Shown here: piece after piece, positions 44,397 to 53,043 of the stretch
Layout of the letters: each line of letters begins with the position of its first letter
How positions within the stretch are numbered: the first letter of the stretch is position 1
From: Chromohalobacter sarecensis
GTDB taxonomy: Bacteria; Pseudomonadota; Gammaproteobacteria; Pseudomonadales; Halomonadaceae
NCBI RefSeq assembly: GCF_023061135.1
Contig: NZ_JAKGAN010000006.1
Location: forward strand, 124,001-188,000
Direction: 5' to 3'
DNA: 64,000 nucleotides
Notes under the pieces: model-generated
Seen by the model: the letters and a program-made list of their open reading frames with translations, nothing else
Told to the model about the DNA's origin: nothing
Database searches by the model: none
Program-made: the position numbers and the translations under genes

Positions 44397-45280
44397 CGTG
44401 ACGTGCCCTCCTGGGAAGTCTTGTCTCCGGGCGTCGCATCCATGCAGGTCTGCCACCAATCGGCGATGCCCTCGGCCCAGCCGTCGGGGCCAGGCTGTCG
44501 GGTACGATAGAGCGTCATGCCTGCGGCGATGTGCACCACTGCCTCGTGCTTGCCATGTACCAGAATCGGATGATCGACCGCCTCGAGCAGGCTGACATCG
44601 TTGGGACCGTCGCCCAGCCCCACGCTAGCGGGCCTGACACCGCGCAGCGCCGTATAACGCTCGATCAACCAGCGCACCGCCTGGCCCTTGTCGACCGCGC
44701 CCATCACATGCCAGAAACGCCCGCCCCGGGTGAGGCGCAAGCCATCGCTTTCCAGAGCGTGACGAAAGCGTGCCAGGGCCGCCTCGTCATCATCCCACAG
44801 CAAGGGCTCACTCCCCTCGCGCGCCTGCGCCTGACGCGCCTTGTCGGGGGTCAGCGAAGTCAACTCGCACAGCGTGTCGAGGGACAACTCGCCCATGCCG
44901 CGAAAGCGCACGCCCAACCGTTCACGCAGCACCTCGAGTCGTCGCCGAATGAAGCCGATATCCAGCGACGGCGTCTTGACGATCAAACCATCCAGCGCGG
45001 CGGGGTCGCGGTCCAGTCGCGCATGTTGCCAACGCGCGGGCAGGCCGATCACCGCCCCGTTCTCGGCGATGAACGGCGTCGCTGCTAGGCCCAGCTCATC
45101 GCGCAGGGCCAGCAGTTCCTCACGGGTCTTGCTGGTAGTGGGGATGACCGCGACACCGGCCTCGGCAAGCCGCGCCAACCAGGCGGCAGCGGGCTGCCAC
45201 GTATAGCTGTCGTGATCGAGTAGCGTGCCATCCAGATCGGTGAACACCAGCCACGGCGTATGCGAAACAGACTGCGTCAT
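44393..45280 (-). CDS. gpgP: Glucosyl/mannosyl-3-phosphoglycerate phosphatase (MpgP/GpgP family, HAD-IIB)
   Basis: 295-residue HAD phosphatase: motif I LVFTDLDGTLLDHDSYTW, then VIPTTSKTREELLALRDELG, AENGAVIGLPARW, a cap domain, KGQAVRWLIERY, and GLGDGPNDVSLLEAVDHPIL at motif IV. This order is that of the mannosyl-3-phosphoglycerate phosphatase family, whose members also act on the glucosyl compound. The gene is first in a two-gene operon with gpgS, so together they should make glucosylglycerate, a negatively charged compatible solute. The symbol is by context. Confidence 0.85.
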   Translation of the reverse strand: MTQSVSHTPWLVFTDLDGTLLDHDSYTWQPAAAWLARLAEAGVAVIPTTSKTREELLALRDELGLAATPFIAENGAVIGLPARWQHARLDRDPAALDGLIVKTPSLDIGFIRRRLEVLRERLGVRFRGMGELSLDTLCELTSLTPDKARQAQAREGSEPLLWDDDEAALARFRHALESDGLRLTRGGRFWHVMGAVDKGQAVRWLIERYTALRGVRPASVGLGDGPNDVSLLEAVDHPILVHGKHEAVVHIAAGMTLYRTRQPGPDGWAEGIADWWQTCMDATPGDKTSQEGTSR

Positions 45281-45470
45281 GAGCCTTCTCTCCTTGGCAC
45301 CGCCTCACATGTCACGGAATGCGCCGCATGACCGCCGTCAGCGGTCATGCAAGGTGCTCTTCAGATGAAGGTAGCACGGATCATGCCATACCCTGACAAG
45401 CAGCTCGCAGAAACCCGACTGCGGGGGATCGAGTACGTGCCGCTACGGTGCATGGTTTCCACACAGACAC

Positions 45471-45512
45471 AAAAATACCCCGTCACGGTGCATCTTGCGC
45501 ACCATAACGGGG
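45471..45512 (-). terminator. Terminator after dgoK
   Basis: Two-part hairpin: CCCCGT/ACGGGG outside and GGTGC/GCACC inside, with loop ATCTTGC. On the minus strand it is followed by TATTTTTGTG. Lies about 35 bases past the dgoK stop. The rest of the gap up to 45280 shows nothing I can identify. Confidence 0.8.
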
Positions 45513-45545
45513 CATGCCATCACAGCACCTGGCGGGCTGAATGCG

Positions 45546-46457
45546 TTATCGGGTGTGATGATGCTCGGCGATCACTGCCAACCCGGCGAGCGTCGCCGCA
45601 TCGCTATCCAGCGGCGTTACCTCGAGGCCGACCGTTTCCAGCGCCAGCGTATAAGGGCGCCGTAAAGCCTCGGCGCCAATCAACAGCAGGCGTTCGAGAT
45701 CGGGGCGCGCAACGCGCATGGCACGCACTTCCTCACCGATCAACACCCCGGAGATGAAGCTGCCCAACTGCTCGGCAGCCAAGCCGCGGTAGAGATGCCG
45801 GCTGCGTGCCTCGAACAGGGCATGCAGCACGCCGTCCTCGCCCTGAGCCCGCGCCAGTCCCTGGCGAAATCCGTCTTCATCGAACGGCGCCTCATCGCGG
45901 GCGGGCTCTCCTGGCAAGGTGTGAAAGCGTACCGCGTGATACAGCTCGCCGGTCATCAACGTGGTGAAGGCGGTCAAGCGGTTGTCACGCAGGCGCGCCC
46001 ACTTGCTGTGGGTGCCGGGGAGGCAACAGTCGGCGTCGGGGTTTCCTGCCAGGGCCAAGGCGCCGAAGGCCTGGACTTCCTCGCCGCGCATGACGTCACA
46101 GTGCGCCTCGTCGACGTGCTTCACGCCCGGCACGATCCAGGCGTTTTCCAGCCCTGGCGCGGCCACGACATGCGCGGCGAGATCGCGCCCCGAGACGGGC
46201 AGATCGAGCTGCGGCGCCTCACTCCAGCCGCGCTTGGAGCCGACCATCCCCGCCAAATAGACCGGAACCTGCCCGCCTTCCCGCCAGTCCCCGACCTGGG
46301 CCTGGCAGTAATGCGGGAACTCGGCGGTTTGCAGCGCCTTGAGCCCCGCCTCGCTACGCCGCGTCTCGAGACAGGTGCTACTTTGCCGATCGACGAGAAA
46401 CGCCCGGAAATTGCTGGTGCCCCAGTCGATGACGATCAGCCGCTGCTCGGCGCTCAT
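45546..46457 (-). CDS. dgoK: 2-dehydro-3-deoxygalactonokinase
   Basis: Phosphorylates 2-dehydro-3-deoxy-galactonate in the De Ley-Doudoroff pathway. The 303 residues start with an ASKHA-type phosphate-binding motif (LIVIDWGTSNFRAFLVD). They contain YLAGMVGSKRGWSEAPQLDL, IVPGVKHVDEAHCDVMRGEE, and CCLPGTHSKWARLRDNRLTA with TLMTGELYHAV. All are characteristic of DgoK. It overlaps the dgoA stop by four bases. Confidence 0.95.
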   Translation of the reverse strand: MSAEQRLIVIDWGTSNFRAFLVDRQSSTCLETRRSEAGLKALQTAEFPHYCQAQVGDWREGGQVPVYLAGMVGSKRGWSEAPQLDLPVSGRDLAAHVVAAPGLENAWIVPGVKHVDEAHCDVMRGEEVQAFGALALAGNPDADCCLPGTHSKWARLRDNRLTAFTTLMTGELYHAVRFHTLPGEPARDEAPFDEDGFRQGLARAQGEDGVLHALFEARSRHLYRGLAAEQLGSFISGVLIGEEVRAMRVARPDLERLLLIGAEALRRPYTLALETVGLEVTPLDSDAATLAGLAVIAEHHHTR

Positions 46458-47140
46458 TGATCGCCCTCATGCTCGAACAACTCGCTCATGGTGTAGAGCT
46501 CCTCGAGTCGCTTCCACTCGGCGACAAGTTCGCCCGCGACCTCGCCCACCTCGGCGGCACTGCGCCCGGGGCGATAAAGGTTGCTGCCAAAGCCGAAGCC
46601 ACGAATGCCCACCCCGTGCCATTCGGACATGTTGCTCTTGTCGATGCCACCCACCGCGAACACCGGCAGCTCGGGCGGTAGAATCGCGCTGATATCCTTG
46701 AAGTAGCCGGTGCCCAGGCGTCCAGCCGGGAACAGCTTGAGCGCCGTCGCCCCGGCACGCGCCGCACTTAACGCCTCACTCGGCGTCATGCAGCCGACCA
46801 GCGGCGCCAGGCCCTGCTCGACACCGGCGCGAATCACCTCGGGGTCGCTATTCGGGGTGACCATCAACGGCGCCTCGAGACCCGCCAGCTCAGCCGTATC
46901 AGCGGCATCCAGCACCGTACCGGCACCCACCAGCACATGCTCGGGGCAACGTGACGCGACACGCTCGATGCTCTTCCACGGCAAGGGAGAGTTGAGGGGA
47001 ATCTCGATCAGACGAAACCCCGCCTCGACCAGCGCGTCGAAGACCTTATCGATCTCCTCGGGACGAATACCGCGCAGAATCGCCACCAGCGGCAATTCCT
47101 TGAGTGCCGCGTCGAGTGCGGCCTGCTGAGTCTCGTTCAT
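46454..47140 (-). CDS. dgoA: 2-dehydro-3-deoxy-6-phosphogalactonate aldolase
   Basis: Class I aldolase cleaving the phosphorylated product to pyruvate and glyceraldehyde 3-phosphate. The 228 residues contain LPLVAILRGIRPEEIDKVF, FRLIEIPLNSPLPW, VLVGAGTVLDAAD, PLVGCMTPSEALSAARAGAT and the Schiff-base Lys in ALKLFPAGRLG. The G-C-x-T-P and K-L-F-P-A motifs fit the KDPG/KDPGal aldolase family. It lies between the REP pair and dgoK. Confidence 0.95.
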   Translation of the reverse strand: MNETQQAALDAALKELPLVAILRGIRPEEIDKVFDALVEAGFRLIEIPLNSPLPWKSIERVASRCPEHVLVGAGTVLDAADTAELAGLEAPLMVTPNSDPEVIRAGVEQGLAPLVGCMTPSEALSAARAGATALKLFPAGRLGTGYFKDISAILPPELPVFAVGGIDKSNMSEWHGVGIRGFGFGSNLYRPGRSAAEVGEVAGELVAEWKRLEELYTMSELFEHEGDQ

Positions 47141-47173
47141 AGAACCTCCTTTACCGCATCATGAAGAGCGGAC

Positions 47174-47330
47174 CCCATCGGGAACAAGTTCCCTCCCACA
47201 AAAGCCCCTCCACCGACCTGGTGTTATGGGAGCGAATTCATTCGCAATGGATCAGCATCGGGAACAAGTTCCCTCCCACAAAAATCCCTCTACCGACCTG
47301 GTGTTGTGGGAGCGAATTCATTCGCGATTC
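47174..47330. repeat. Two tandem copies (80-bp period) of a composite REP element between dgoA and dgoD
   Basis: Each unit holds hairpin type A (CATCGGGAACAAGTTCCC then TCCCACAA) and, about 22 bases later, hairpin type B (TGTGGGAGCGAATTCATTCG), heads facing each other. First unit from 47176, second from 47256. The second B element ends four bases before the dgoD stop codon (minus strand). Located inside the dgo transcript, so the hairpins would be in the mRNA. Confidence 0.92.
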
Positions 47331-47332
47331 AA

Positions 47333-48481
47333 TCACCACTCCGCTATCGAGCCATCCTCGTGCGTCCACACCGGGTTACGCCAGCGATGCCCCACCTTGG
47401 CGCGCTCCTCGACGAATTTTTCGTCGATCTCGACGCCCAAGCCAGGCCCTTCGGGAATCGCGCAGAAGCCATCGGTAATGGCCAGCGCGGACTTGTCGAC
47501 CAGGTAATCCAGTACATCGTTATCACGATTGTAGTGGATGCCCATGCTCTGCTCTTGGATGAATGCGTTGTGGTTCACCGCATCCACGTGCAGCGAGGCG
47601 GCCAGCGTCAACGGCCCCAGCGGGCAATGCGGTGCCAGCGCGACATCGTAGCAGGATGCCAGCGAAGCGATCTTCATGCCCTCGCTGATGCCACCACAGT
47701 GCGAGAGATCGGGCTGGATCACGTCGACCATGCCCTCGGCGAGCAGATCGCGGAACTGATAGCGGGTATGCAAGCGTTCGCCGGTGGCGATGGGATAGCC
47801 GAGCCCGCCCGCAATGTGCTTGAGACTGGGCAGATGCTCGGGCAGCACCGGCTCCTCGACGAACATCGGGTGATAAGGCTCCAGCTCGCGCATCAGCACC
47901 TTGGCCATGGGACGATGCACGCGACCGTGAAAGTCGATAGCGATACCTACGTCCGGGCCGACCACCTCGCGCGCCTCGGCGACGCGTGCTACCGCCTCGT
48001 CGATCTTGCGGTGCGAATCGACGATCTGCATTTCCGGCGTGCCATTCATCTTGAACGCCGTGAAACCCTTGTCGACCAAGGCCTTGGCGCCCGCTCCCAC
48101 GTCGCTGGGACGATCGCCACCGGTCCAGGCGTACATCCGCATCTTGTCGCGCACCTTGCCACCCAGCAGTTGATAGACGGGTACGCCGAGAGCGCGGCCC
48201 TTGAGATCCCACAACGCCTGATCGATCCCCGCGATGGCACTCATCAGGATCGGCCCGCCGCGATAGAAACCGGCGCGATACATCGTGTCCCACAGATATT
48301 CAATACGGTGCGGATCCTGGCCAACCAGATAGTCGGCGAGTTCATGCACCGCCGCCTCGACGGTGGCCGCGCGCCCTTCCACGACCGGCTCGCCCCAGCC
48401 ATAGCATCCCTCGTCGGTCTCGATCTTGAGGAACAGCCAGCGCGGCGGTACTTGCCAGGTCTTGAGCTGGGTAATCTTCAC
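47333..48481 (-). CDS. dgoD: D-galactonate dehydratase
   Basis: Enolase-superfamily enzyme that dehydrates D-galactonate. The GTG start (VKITQLKTW) has AAGGAG seven bases upstream and gives 382 residues, the same as E. coli DgoD. Motifs: [68 protein letters not shown] (metal ligand and catalytic His), [23 protein letters not shown], and [15 protein letters not shown]. It ends WRHEDN-like ([11 protein letters not shown]), also as in E. coli. Confidence 0.97.
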   Translation of the reverse strand: MKITQLKTWQVPPRWLFLKIETDEGCYGWGEPVVEGRAATVEAAVHELADYLVGQDPHRIEYLWDTMYRAGFYRGGPILMSAIAGIDQALWDLKGRALGVPVYQLLGGKVRDKMRMYAWTGGDRPSDVGAGAKALVDKGFTAFKMNGTPEMQIVDSHRKIDEAVARVAEAREVVGPDVGIAIDFHGRVHRPMAKVLMRELEPYHPMFVEEPVLPEHLPSLKHIAGGLGYPIATGERLHTRYQFRDLLAEGMVDVIQPDLSHCGGISEGMKIASLASCYDVALAPHCPLGPLTLAASLHVDAVNHNAFIQEQSMGIHYNRDNDVLDYLVDKSALAITDGFCAIPEGPGLGVEIDEKFVEERAKVGHRWRNPVWTHEDGSIAEW

Positions 48482-48524
48482 GAGTGGTCTCCTTGTCGAT
48501 GAAAAAGTGATGGCACGCTCAGCG

Positions 48525-49301
48525 TCAGTCGGGAGTGGCGCCATCAAGCGGGAACAATGCAGGCATATCCGCCGGGGTTTCGGCGATCCCCAGGTCCTGT
48601 CCGGTGCGCTCGAGGACCGCCAAGGCCGAGGCTTGCGCCCGCTCCGGCTGACGCAGACGAATCGCCTCCATTACCTTGCGGTGGCGTTCCATGCTATCGG
48701 CGAGCTCATCGGCGCTCTGGTTGGAGCGCTGGACGAGTACCGTAATCGTGGGGCGCAGCACATGGCTGAGCTGTGTCCACACCACGTTGTGGGTCGCGGC
48801 GAAAATCGCCTCGTGAAAAGCCACATCGTAATCGTCGTGGGAGCGCCCTTCCCAGCAGTGGTTGGGTGTCTCGAGGCTACGCGCCATGCCTTCATAGGCC
48901 TGCTCGATCGCCAGCAAATCGGTCGCTGTGGCAGCGGTTGCCGCCAGATACGCCACGAACGGCTCGACCGCCACACGGAACGCATAGATTTCACGTTGGA
49001 AGCGCGGATTGGGTTCGGCGTAGCGCGCCATCCACTCGGTCACTCGCGGGTCGAGCATGTGCCATTGGGTCAGCTCGCGTACCCGGGTGCCCTGGCCGGA
49101 AATACGCACCAAGAGTCCCGCCGAGACCAGATTCTGCAAGACGCTACGTACCGTGCTGCGGCTGACGCCATACGTCTCGCAAAGATCCAGCTCGCGGGGG
49201 ATCAAGTCACCGGGGGCATAACGACCACTGAAAATAGCCTCGGCCAACGACTCGGCGATATCGGGGCGTGCCGTGGTACCGGAAAGTGAAGAGGGGCGCA
49301 T
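48525..49301 (-). CDS. dgoR: FadR-subfamily GntR regulator of galactonate genes (DgoR-like)
   Basis: 258 residues: an N-terminal winged helix ([20 protein letters not shown] followed by [12 protein letters not shown]) and a C-terminal FCD ligand domain, all-helical, with metal-binding Asp/His pattern ([15 protein letters not shown]...[15 protein letters not shown]). FCD domains often bind sugar acids. The position directly upstream of dgoD on the same strand identifies it as the local repressor. Two dyads in the upstream gap are likely operators. Confidence 0.9.
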   Translation of the reverse strand: MRPSSLSGTTARPDIAESLAEAIFSGRYAPGDLIPRELDLCETYGVSRSTVRSVLQNLVSAGLLVRISGQGTRVRELTQWHMLDPRVTEWMARYAEPNPRFQREIYAFRVAVEPFVAYLAATAATATDLLAIEQAYEGMARSLETPNHCWEGRSHDDYDVAFHEAIFAATHNVVWTQLSHVLRPTITVLVQRSNQSADELADSMERHRKVMEAIRLRQPERAQASALAVLERTGQDLGIAETPADMPALFPLDGATPD

Positions 49302-49318
49302 AAACGGCTCCGCCTGCC

Positions 49319-49351
49319 TTGTTGGACAAATTTACCTCTATGTCCGACATA
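49319..49351. promoter_or_regulatory. Two GntR/FadR-type dyads upstream of dgoR
   Basis: TTGTTGGACAA (49319-49329) and TATGTCCGACATA (49339-49351) both follow the pattern TGT-N3-ACA, sharing TGTYSGACA. Their centres are 21 bases apart, two helical turns. Spacing and position just before the dgoR start suggest autoregulation and control of the dgo transcript. Confidence 0.65.
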
Positions 49352-49506
49352 GACTCCAGCATTTTCGGCCGTATTGCCTTTAGACCTTAGTGCTAATGGA
49401 GACGGGAGACGGGAGACACGCAACACCGACAGGTAGAGAGCTGTCGATGATAAGCACTGCTATCTATTACAGCCAGAGAGTAGCCGCTTACCTGCAGCGA
49501 GAAAAG

Positions 49507-49547
49507 AAAATCCCCCGCTTCGCAGTAACACGAAAAGCGGGGGATCT
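49507..49547 (-). terminator. Terminator after glyA
   Basis: Perfect 11-bp stem ATCCCCCGCTT / AAGCGGGGGAT with a 13-base loop. On the minus strand it is followed by TTTCTTTTC. About 45 bases past the glyA stop codon. Confidence 0.85.
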
Positions 49548-49590
49548 CATTAGGGCTTGACCTTGCCCTCCGTCAGGAGGCCATCAGGGT

Positions 49591-50853
49591 TTAACGATAC
49601 ACCGGCAACCGTGCACAGACGGCTTCGACCTTGGCCTTGACGTCGGCTTCGGCCTGGCTGGCGTCGCCCTGCTGCATGGCATCGAGAATATCGCAGATCC
49701 AGCCGGCGAGGTCGGCACATTCACTCTCACCGAAGCCACGGGTGGTCACTGCCGGCGTGCCGATGCGCAGGCCGGACGTCACGAACGGGCTCTGCGGGTC
49801 GCCGGGCACGGCGTTCTTGTTGACGGTAATATGCGCGCGACCCAGCGCGGCGTCGGCGTCCTTGCCGGTCAGGCCCTGCTTGACCAGCGAGAGCAGGAAG
49901 AGATGATCCTCGGTGCCGCCGGAGACGACGTCATAGCCGCGCTCGATGAACACGCCGGCCATGGCTTTGGCATTGGTGACCACCTGCTGCTGATAGACTT
50001 TGAAGTCCGGGTCCATGGCTTCCTTGAAGCAGATCGCCTTGGCGGCGATGACATGCATCAATGGACCGCCCTGCCCGCCGGGAAAGACAGCGGACTGAAA
50101 CTTCTTCTCGATGTCGGCGTCGTTTTCGGCGGAGAGAATCAAACCACCGCGCGGGCCGCGCAGGGTCTTGTGCGTGGTGGTGGTGACCACGTGCGCATGG
50201 GGCAAGGGGCTGGGGTAGACGCCTGCCGCCACCAATCCGGCGATGTGGGCCATGTCGACCAGCAAGTAAGCGCCCACCGCGTCGGCGATTTCGCGGAACT
50301 TGGCCCAGTCGATGATCTGCGAGTATGCGGAGAAACCGGCAATGATCATCTTCGGCTGGTGCTCGCGCGCCAGACTAGCAACCTGGTCGTAGTCGATCAG
50401 GCCGTTGTCGTCGAGGCCGTACTGTACGGCGTTGTAGTGCTTGCCGGAGAAGTTCGGCTTGGCACCGTGAGTCAGGTGGCCGCCGGCATCAAGACTCATG
50501 CCCAACACGGTGTCGCCGGGCTTGACCAACGCCTGGAACACCGCGCCATTGGCCTGAGAGCCGGAATGCGGCTGAACGTTAGCGTAGGTCGCGTCGAACA
50601 ATTCCTTGGCGTAGTCGATGGCCAACTGCTCGACGACGTCGACGTGCTCACAGCCGCCATAATAGCGCTTGCCGGGATAGCCTTCCGCGTACTTGTTGGT
50701 CAGTTGCGTACCCTGCGCCTGCATGACGCGCGGGCTGGCATAGTTCTCGGAAGCGATCAGCTCGATGTGCGCTTCCTGACGGCCCACCTCCTGCTGCATG
50801 GCGTCCCACAGGGCATCATCGAAACCGGCAATCTGCATGTCACGGGTGAACAT
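49591..50853 (-). CDS. glyA: Serine hydroxymethyltransferase
   Basis: PLP enzyme interconverting serine and glycine with tetrahydrofolate. The 420 residues start [19 protein letters not shown]. They contain [68 protein letters not shown], and the PLP Lys region [20 protein letters not shown]-terminal [16 protein letters not shown] is also present. Single gene with its own terminator. No glycine riboswitch was seen upstream. Confidence 0.98.
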   Translation of the reverse strand: MFTRDMQIAGFDDALWDAMQQEVGRQEAHIELIASENYASPRVMQAQGTQLTNKYAEGYPGKRYYGGCEHVDVVEQLAIDYAKELFDATYANVQPHSGSQANGAVFQALVKPGDTVLGMSLDAGGHLTHGAKPNFSGKHYNAVQYGLDDNGLIDYDQVASLAREHQPKMIIAGFSAYSQIIDWAKFREIADAVGAYLLVDMAHIAGLVAAGVYPSPLPHAHVVTTTTHKTLRGPRGGLILSAENDADIEKKFQSAVFPGGQGGPLMHVIAAKAICFKEAMDPDFKVYQQQVVTNAKAMAGVFIERGYDVVSGGTEDHLFLLSLVKQGLTGKDADAALGRAHITVNKNAVPGDPQSPFVTSGLRIGTPAVTTRGFGESECADLAGWICDILDAMQQGDASQAEADVKAKVEAVCARLPVYR

Positions 50854-51389
50854 CGGCGAGAATCCTCGAATCACGGAAGGTCTAAGCGGCGGCAAGCCGC
50901 ATGAGGTCGACGGGTAGTTCGTCGGGCTACCAGGGCGCCATGATAGCGCAGCCCACAGCGCCTTTCATATGAAAGGGGGGCATGGGTCGCTACAGGATTT
51001 CTCATGGTCGTTTTAGAAGTACTCAAGCACGCGCCAGAGATCCGTACTCCGCATGACAACGATCAAAAAACCGCCCAGCAATGAGGGAACTCATCTTCTT
51101 GTTCGGTTAACACGGCGCTACGCTTTCCTGGCTCGTCGGCGAGGGTCGACGAGCCGAAGGAATGCCTCGGGCACGGATGCCCGTCTACCGACAATGCCCT
51201 GCGCCTTTGGCCTTTCCCGCCGCACGAGCGGTCGTCGGCGGGGCTTCTTGCGTCTAACACCCTCCTCACTATCGCGAATAAATTCGCTCCCACCAACCCC
51301 AGCTCCTAGTCAGCTACAAGAGTCTGTCTCTGAGCCACAGGTCCGGCTCGCGTCCTTTGTGGGAGGGAACTTGTTCCCGATGGAATATG
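50854..51389. other. Gene-poor gap between glyA and the RAYT gene, with two REP hairpins
   Basis: No gene with coding character or a ribosome-binding site is seen in 536 bases. The upstream part must contain the glyA promoter. At 51271-51294 there is a type B REP hairpin (inverted), and at 51357-51383 a type A REP (TTTGTGGGAGGGAACTTGTT then CCCGATGG), which ends seven bases before the RAYT stop codon. The sequence between them (CAGCTACAAGAGTCTGTCTC) recurs in similar form at about 52145-52165 (CAGTTACAAAAGTCTATCTC), another internal repeat. Confidence 0.75.
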
Positions 51390-51857
51390 TTACAGCCATA
51401 TAGCATCCCAGTGCGGATATCGGCCTATATCCTCTACCAGCCCTGCCCGAAGCGGGTTGGCAACAATATAGCGGGCAACCATCTGCCAATCCTCTTCCTC
51501 GCGTATCAAGTGATCATGGTAACCCTCTTCCCAGACCGCGCCCTGCCGCACCAAATGCCGGTTGATGGACTGCGCCGAGCGCCCTTTGAAACGCTTCACG
51601 ACTTGAGATAAGGACTGTTCCTCGCCCAATGTAAAAAGCCAGTGGATATGATCTGGCATGACCACGAAGCATAGCGAGACTACGTACTGATCATCGTGCA
51701 AGGTCTTCATCGAGCCGATAACCCGCCTGGCCAGCAGCCAGTCGGTAAATAAGTGCTGGCGCTGATGGGTGCAGGTCGTGATGTGATAAGCGTGGCCCTT
51801 CAAGGAACGTCGACCTATCCGCAGGGCTTTATAGCCTGGCTTGTTGCTATTGGACAT
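51390..51857 (-). CDS. REP-associated tyrosine transposase (RAYT, Y1/TnpA-like)
   Basis: 155-residue single-domain transposase of the IS200-like HUH class. Motifs: GHAYHITTCTHQRQHLF, VVMPDHIHWLFTLGEE (HxH metal site), KRFKGRSAQSINRH, and VWEEGYHDHLIREEEDWQMV with RYIVANPLRAGLVE (catalytic Tyr region). No inverted terminal repeats or accessory ORFs of an IS are present. REP hairpins of both types lie on each side (51357-51383 and 51909-51932), which is the hallmark of RAYT genes. It probably mobilises or maintains the REP family found around this window. Confidence 0.93.
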   Translation of the reverse strand: MSNSNKPGYKALRIGRRSLKGHAYHITTCTHQRQHLFTDWLLARRVIGSMKTLHDDQYVVSLCFVVMPDHIHWLFTLGEEQSLSQVVKRFKGRSAQSINRHLVRQGAVWEEGYHDHLIREEEDWQMVARYIVANPLRAGLVEDIGRYPHWDAIWL

Positions 51858-51908
51858 AATAGCTCGGTGCTTATTGATGCAATCTTACGGATAAGACTAA
51901 TATACCCT

Positions 51909-52124
51909 ATCGCGAATAAATTCGCTCCCACTAATGTAATTCCCCGGCCTGGTACCAGAAGAAAGCTAGTTAGGAGAATTCGGTTCGGTTGGCAAGCCGA
52001 CTTGCAGCCCTGGTGAGAGGGATTTCAGTCCCGATGGGTGGCATCAAGCCTTTGTGGGAGAAATGTCAATCCCGGTAGGCAGGCTGACTCACCGCTCTTG
52101 TAGGAGGGACTTCAGTCCCGATGG
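51909..52124. repeat. Cluster of REP hairpins upstream of RAYT and vapBC
   Basis: One inverted type B element (51909-51932) is followed by three type A-like elements: 52012-52038 (GGGATTTCAGTCCC), 52051-52078 (a diverged copy, TGTGGGAGAAATGTCAATCC) and 52098-52124 (GGGACTTCAGTCCC). The 405-base gap 51858-52262 otherwise shows no gene. Confidence 0.85.
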
Positions 52125-52218
52125 TTTTAGCCAGCCAGCTTCCAGTCAGTTACAAAAGTCTATCTCTGACAGATAGGGTCAGCCCTTGCCCATCCAATCT
52201 GGACGCTAGCCCTTTTTA

Positions 52219-52240
52219 GGCATAGGCTTTGGCATAGGCT
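52219..52240 (+). promoter_or_regulatory. Direct repeat before vapB, candidate VapB-binding site
   Basis: GGCATAGGCT occurs twice with a 12-base period (52219-52228 and 52231-52240), 23 bases before the vapB start. Antitoxins of this type autoregulate by binding repeats near their promoter. The exact role is inference. Confidence 0.45.
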
Positions 52241-52262
52241 ACCCGTCATAGGAAGAAAGCCC

Positions 52263-52502
52263 ATGAATACCGAACGCCATGTACGCCTCTTCCGCAATGG
52301 TCGCAATCAAGCATTACGTATCCCGCGCGAGTTCGAGCTGAGCGGCGATGAGGCTGTCATCCGCCGCGAGGGCGACACGCTGATCATCGAACCGATCAGG
52401 AAGCCGGGTCTGCTGGAAACCTTGAAGCGTCTCGACACTCTCGATGAGTCGCTAAGCGATAGCGACGCAGGACTGCCGCCACTCGACGACATCGAGCTAT
52501 GA
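52263..52502 (+). CDS. vapB: VapB-type antitoxin (SpoVT/AbrB swapped-hairpin fold)
   Basis: 79-residue antitoxin. The N-terminal DNA-binding part RLFRNGRNQALRIPREFELS and GDEAVIRREGDTLIIEPI is the AbrB/MazE-like beta fold. The acidic C-terminus (LDTLDESLSDSDAGLPPLDD) would wrap and inhibit the toxin. GGAAG precedes the ATG. It overlaps vapC by four bases, the usual coupling. Confidence 0.93.
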   Translation: MNTERHVRLFRNGRNQALRIPREFELSGDEAVIRREGDTLIIEPIRKPGLLETLKRLDTLDESLSDSDAGLPPLDDIEL

Positions 52503-52903
52503 GCACGGCCGGCTATCTACTGGATACCAATATCGTCTCGGCACTCGTGCGTGATCCGCAGGGTCGCGTGGCACAACGAATCGCCGAAGAGGGAGAAAGT
52601 GCCATCGCCACCAGCTCGATTGTCGCCGCCGAACTGCGCTTTGGCGCCCGTAAGCGCGACTCCGAGCGTCTGACGCGACAAGTTGAGATACTGCTCGAAG
52701 CACTGAATGTGCTTCCCTTCGAGCCGCCTGCCGACCGCCACTATGCGCAGATTCGCTGGCAATTGGAGCGCGCCGGGACACCCATCGGCCCCAACGACGT
52801 GCTGATCGCCGCCCAGGCACTGGCAGAACAACGCATCATGGTCACGGCCAACGTCGGCGAATTCAGCCGTGTCGATGGGCTGTGCGTCGAGAATTGGCTC
52901 TGA
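52499..52903 (+). CDS. vapC: VapC-type toxin, PIN-domain ribonuclease
   Basis: 134-residue PIN nuclease. The metal-binding acids are in place: YLLDTNIVSALVRDP, SSIVAAELRFGARKR, IGPNDVLIAAQALAE, then MVTANVGEFSRVDGL. Relatives cleave initiator tRNA or other RNAs, but the target here is unknown. The pair is enclosed by REP repeats on both sides (52012-52124 and 52925-53043), so it sits in the same accessory pocket as the RAYT gene. Confidence 0.94.
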   Translation: MSTAGYLLDTNIVSALVRDPQGRVAQRIAEEGESAIATSSIVAAELRFGARKRDSERLTRQVEILLEALNVLPFEPPADRHYAQIRWQLERAGTPIGPNDVLIAAQALAEQRIMVTANVGEFSRVDGLCVENWL

Positions 52904-52924
52904 AGATAGGCTTCGGCCACCTTC

Positions 52925-53043
52925 CATCGCGAATAAATTCGCTCCCACAACACCAGACTGGGTGGCAAGGAGCTTTTGTGGGAGGGACTTCAGTCCCGAT
53001 GGTTTTAGCCAGCCAACTTCATCGCGAATAAATTCGCTTCAAC
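52925..53043. repeat. Three REP hairpins after vapC
   Basis: Inverted type B (52925-52950, ATCGCGAATAAATTCGCTCC), type A (52974-53002, TTTTGTGGGAGGGACTTCAG) and inverted type B again (53021-53043). The 17-base stretch GATGGTTTTAGCCAGCC after the type A copy is identical to that after the copy at 52098-52124, so the duplicated unit is longer than the hairpin. Confidence 0.88.

Noticed and set aside
47161-47507. Small open frames reading through the REP units (with repeated peptides such as GNKFPPTK)
   Set aside because: Their repetitive peptide sequence simply reflects the DNA repeats; no start signals or coding bias.
50854-51060. Glycine riboswitch or other RNA leader before glyA
   Set aside because: No tandem aptamer-like hairpins or conserved core bases could be found; the region is short before REP sequence begins.
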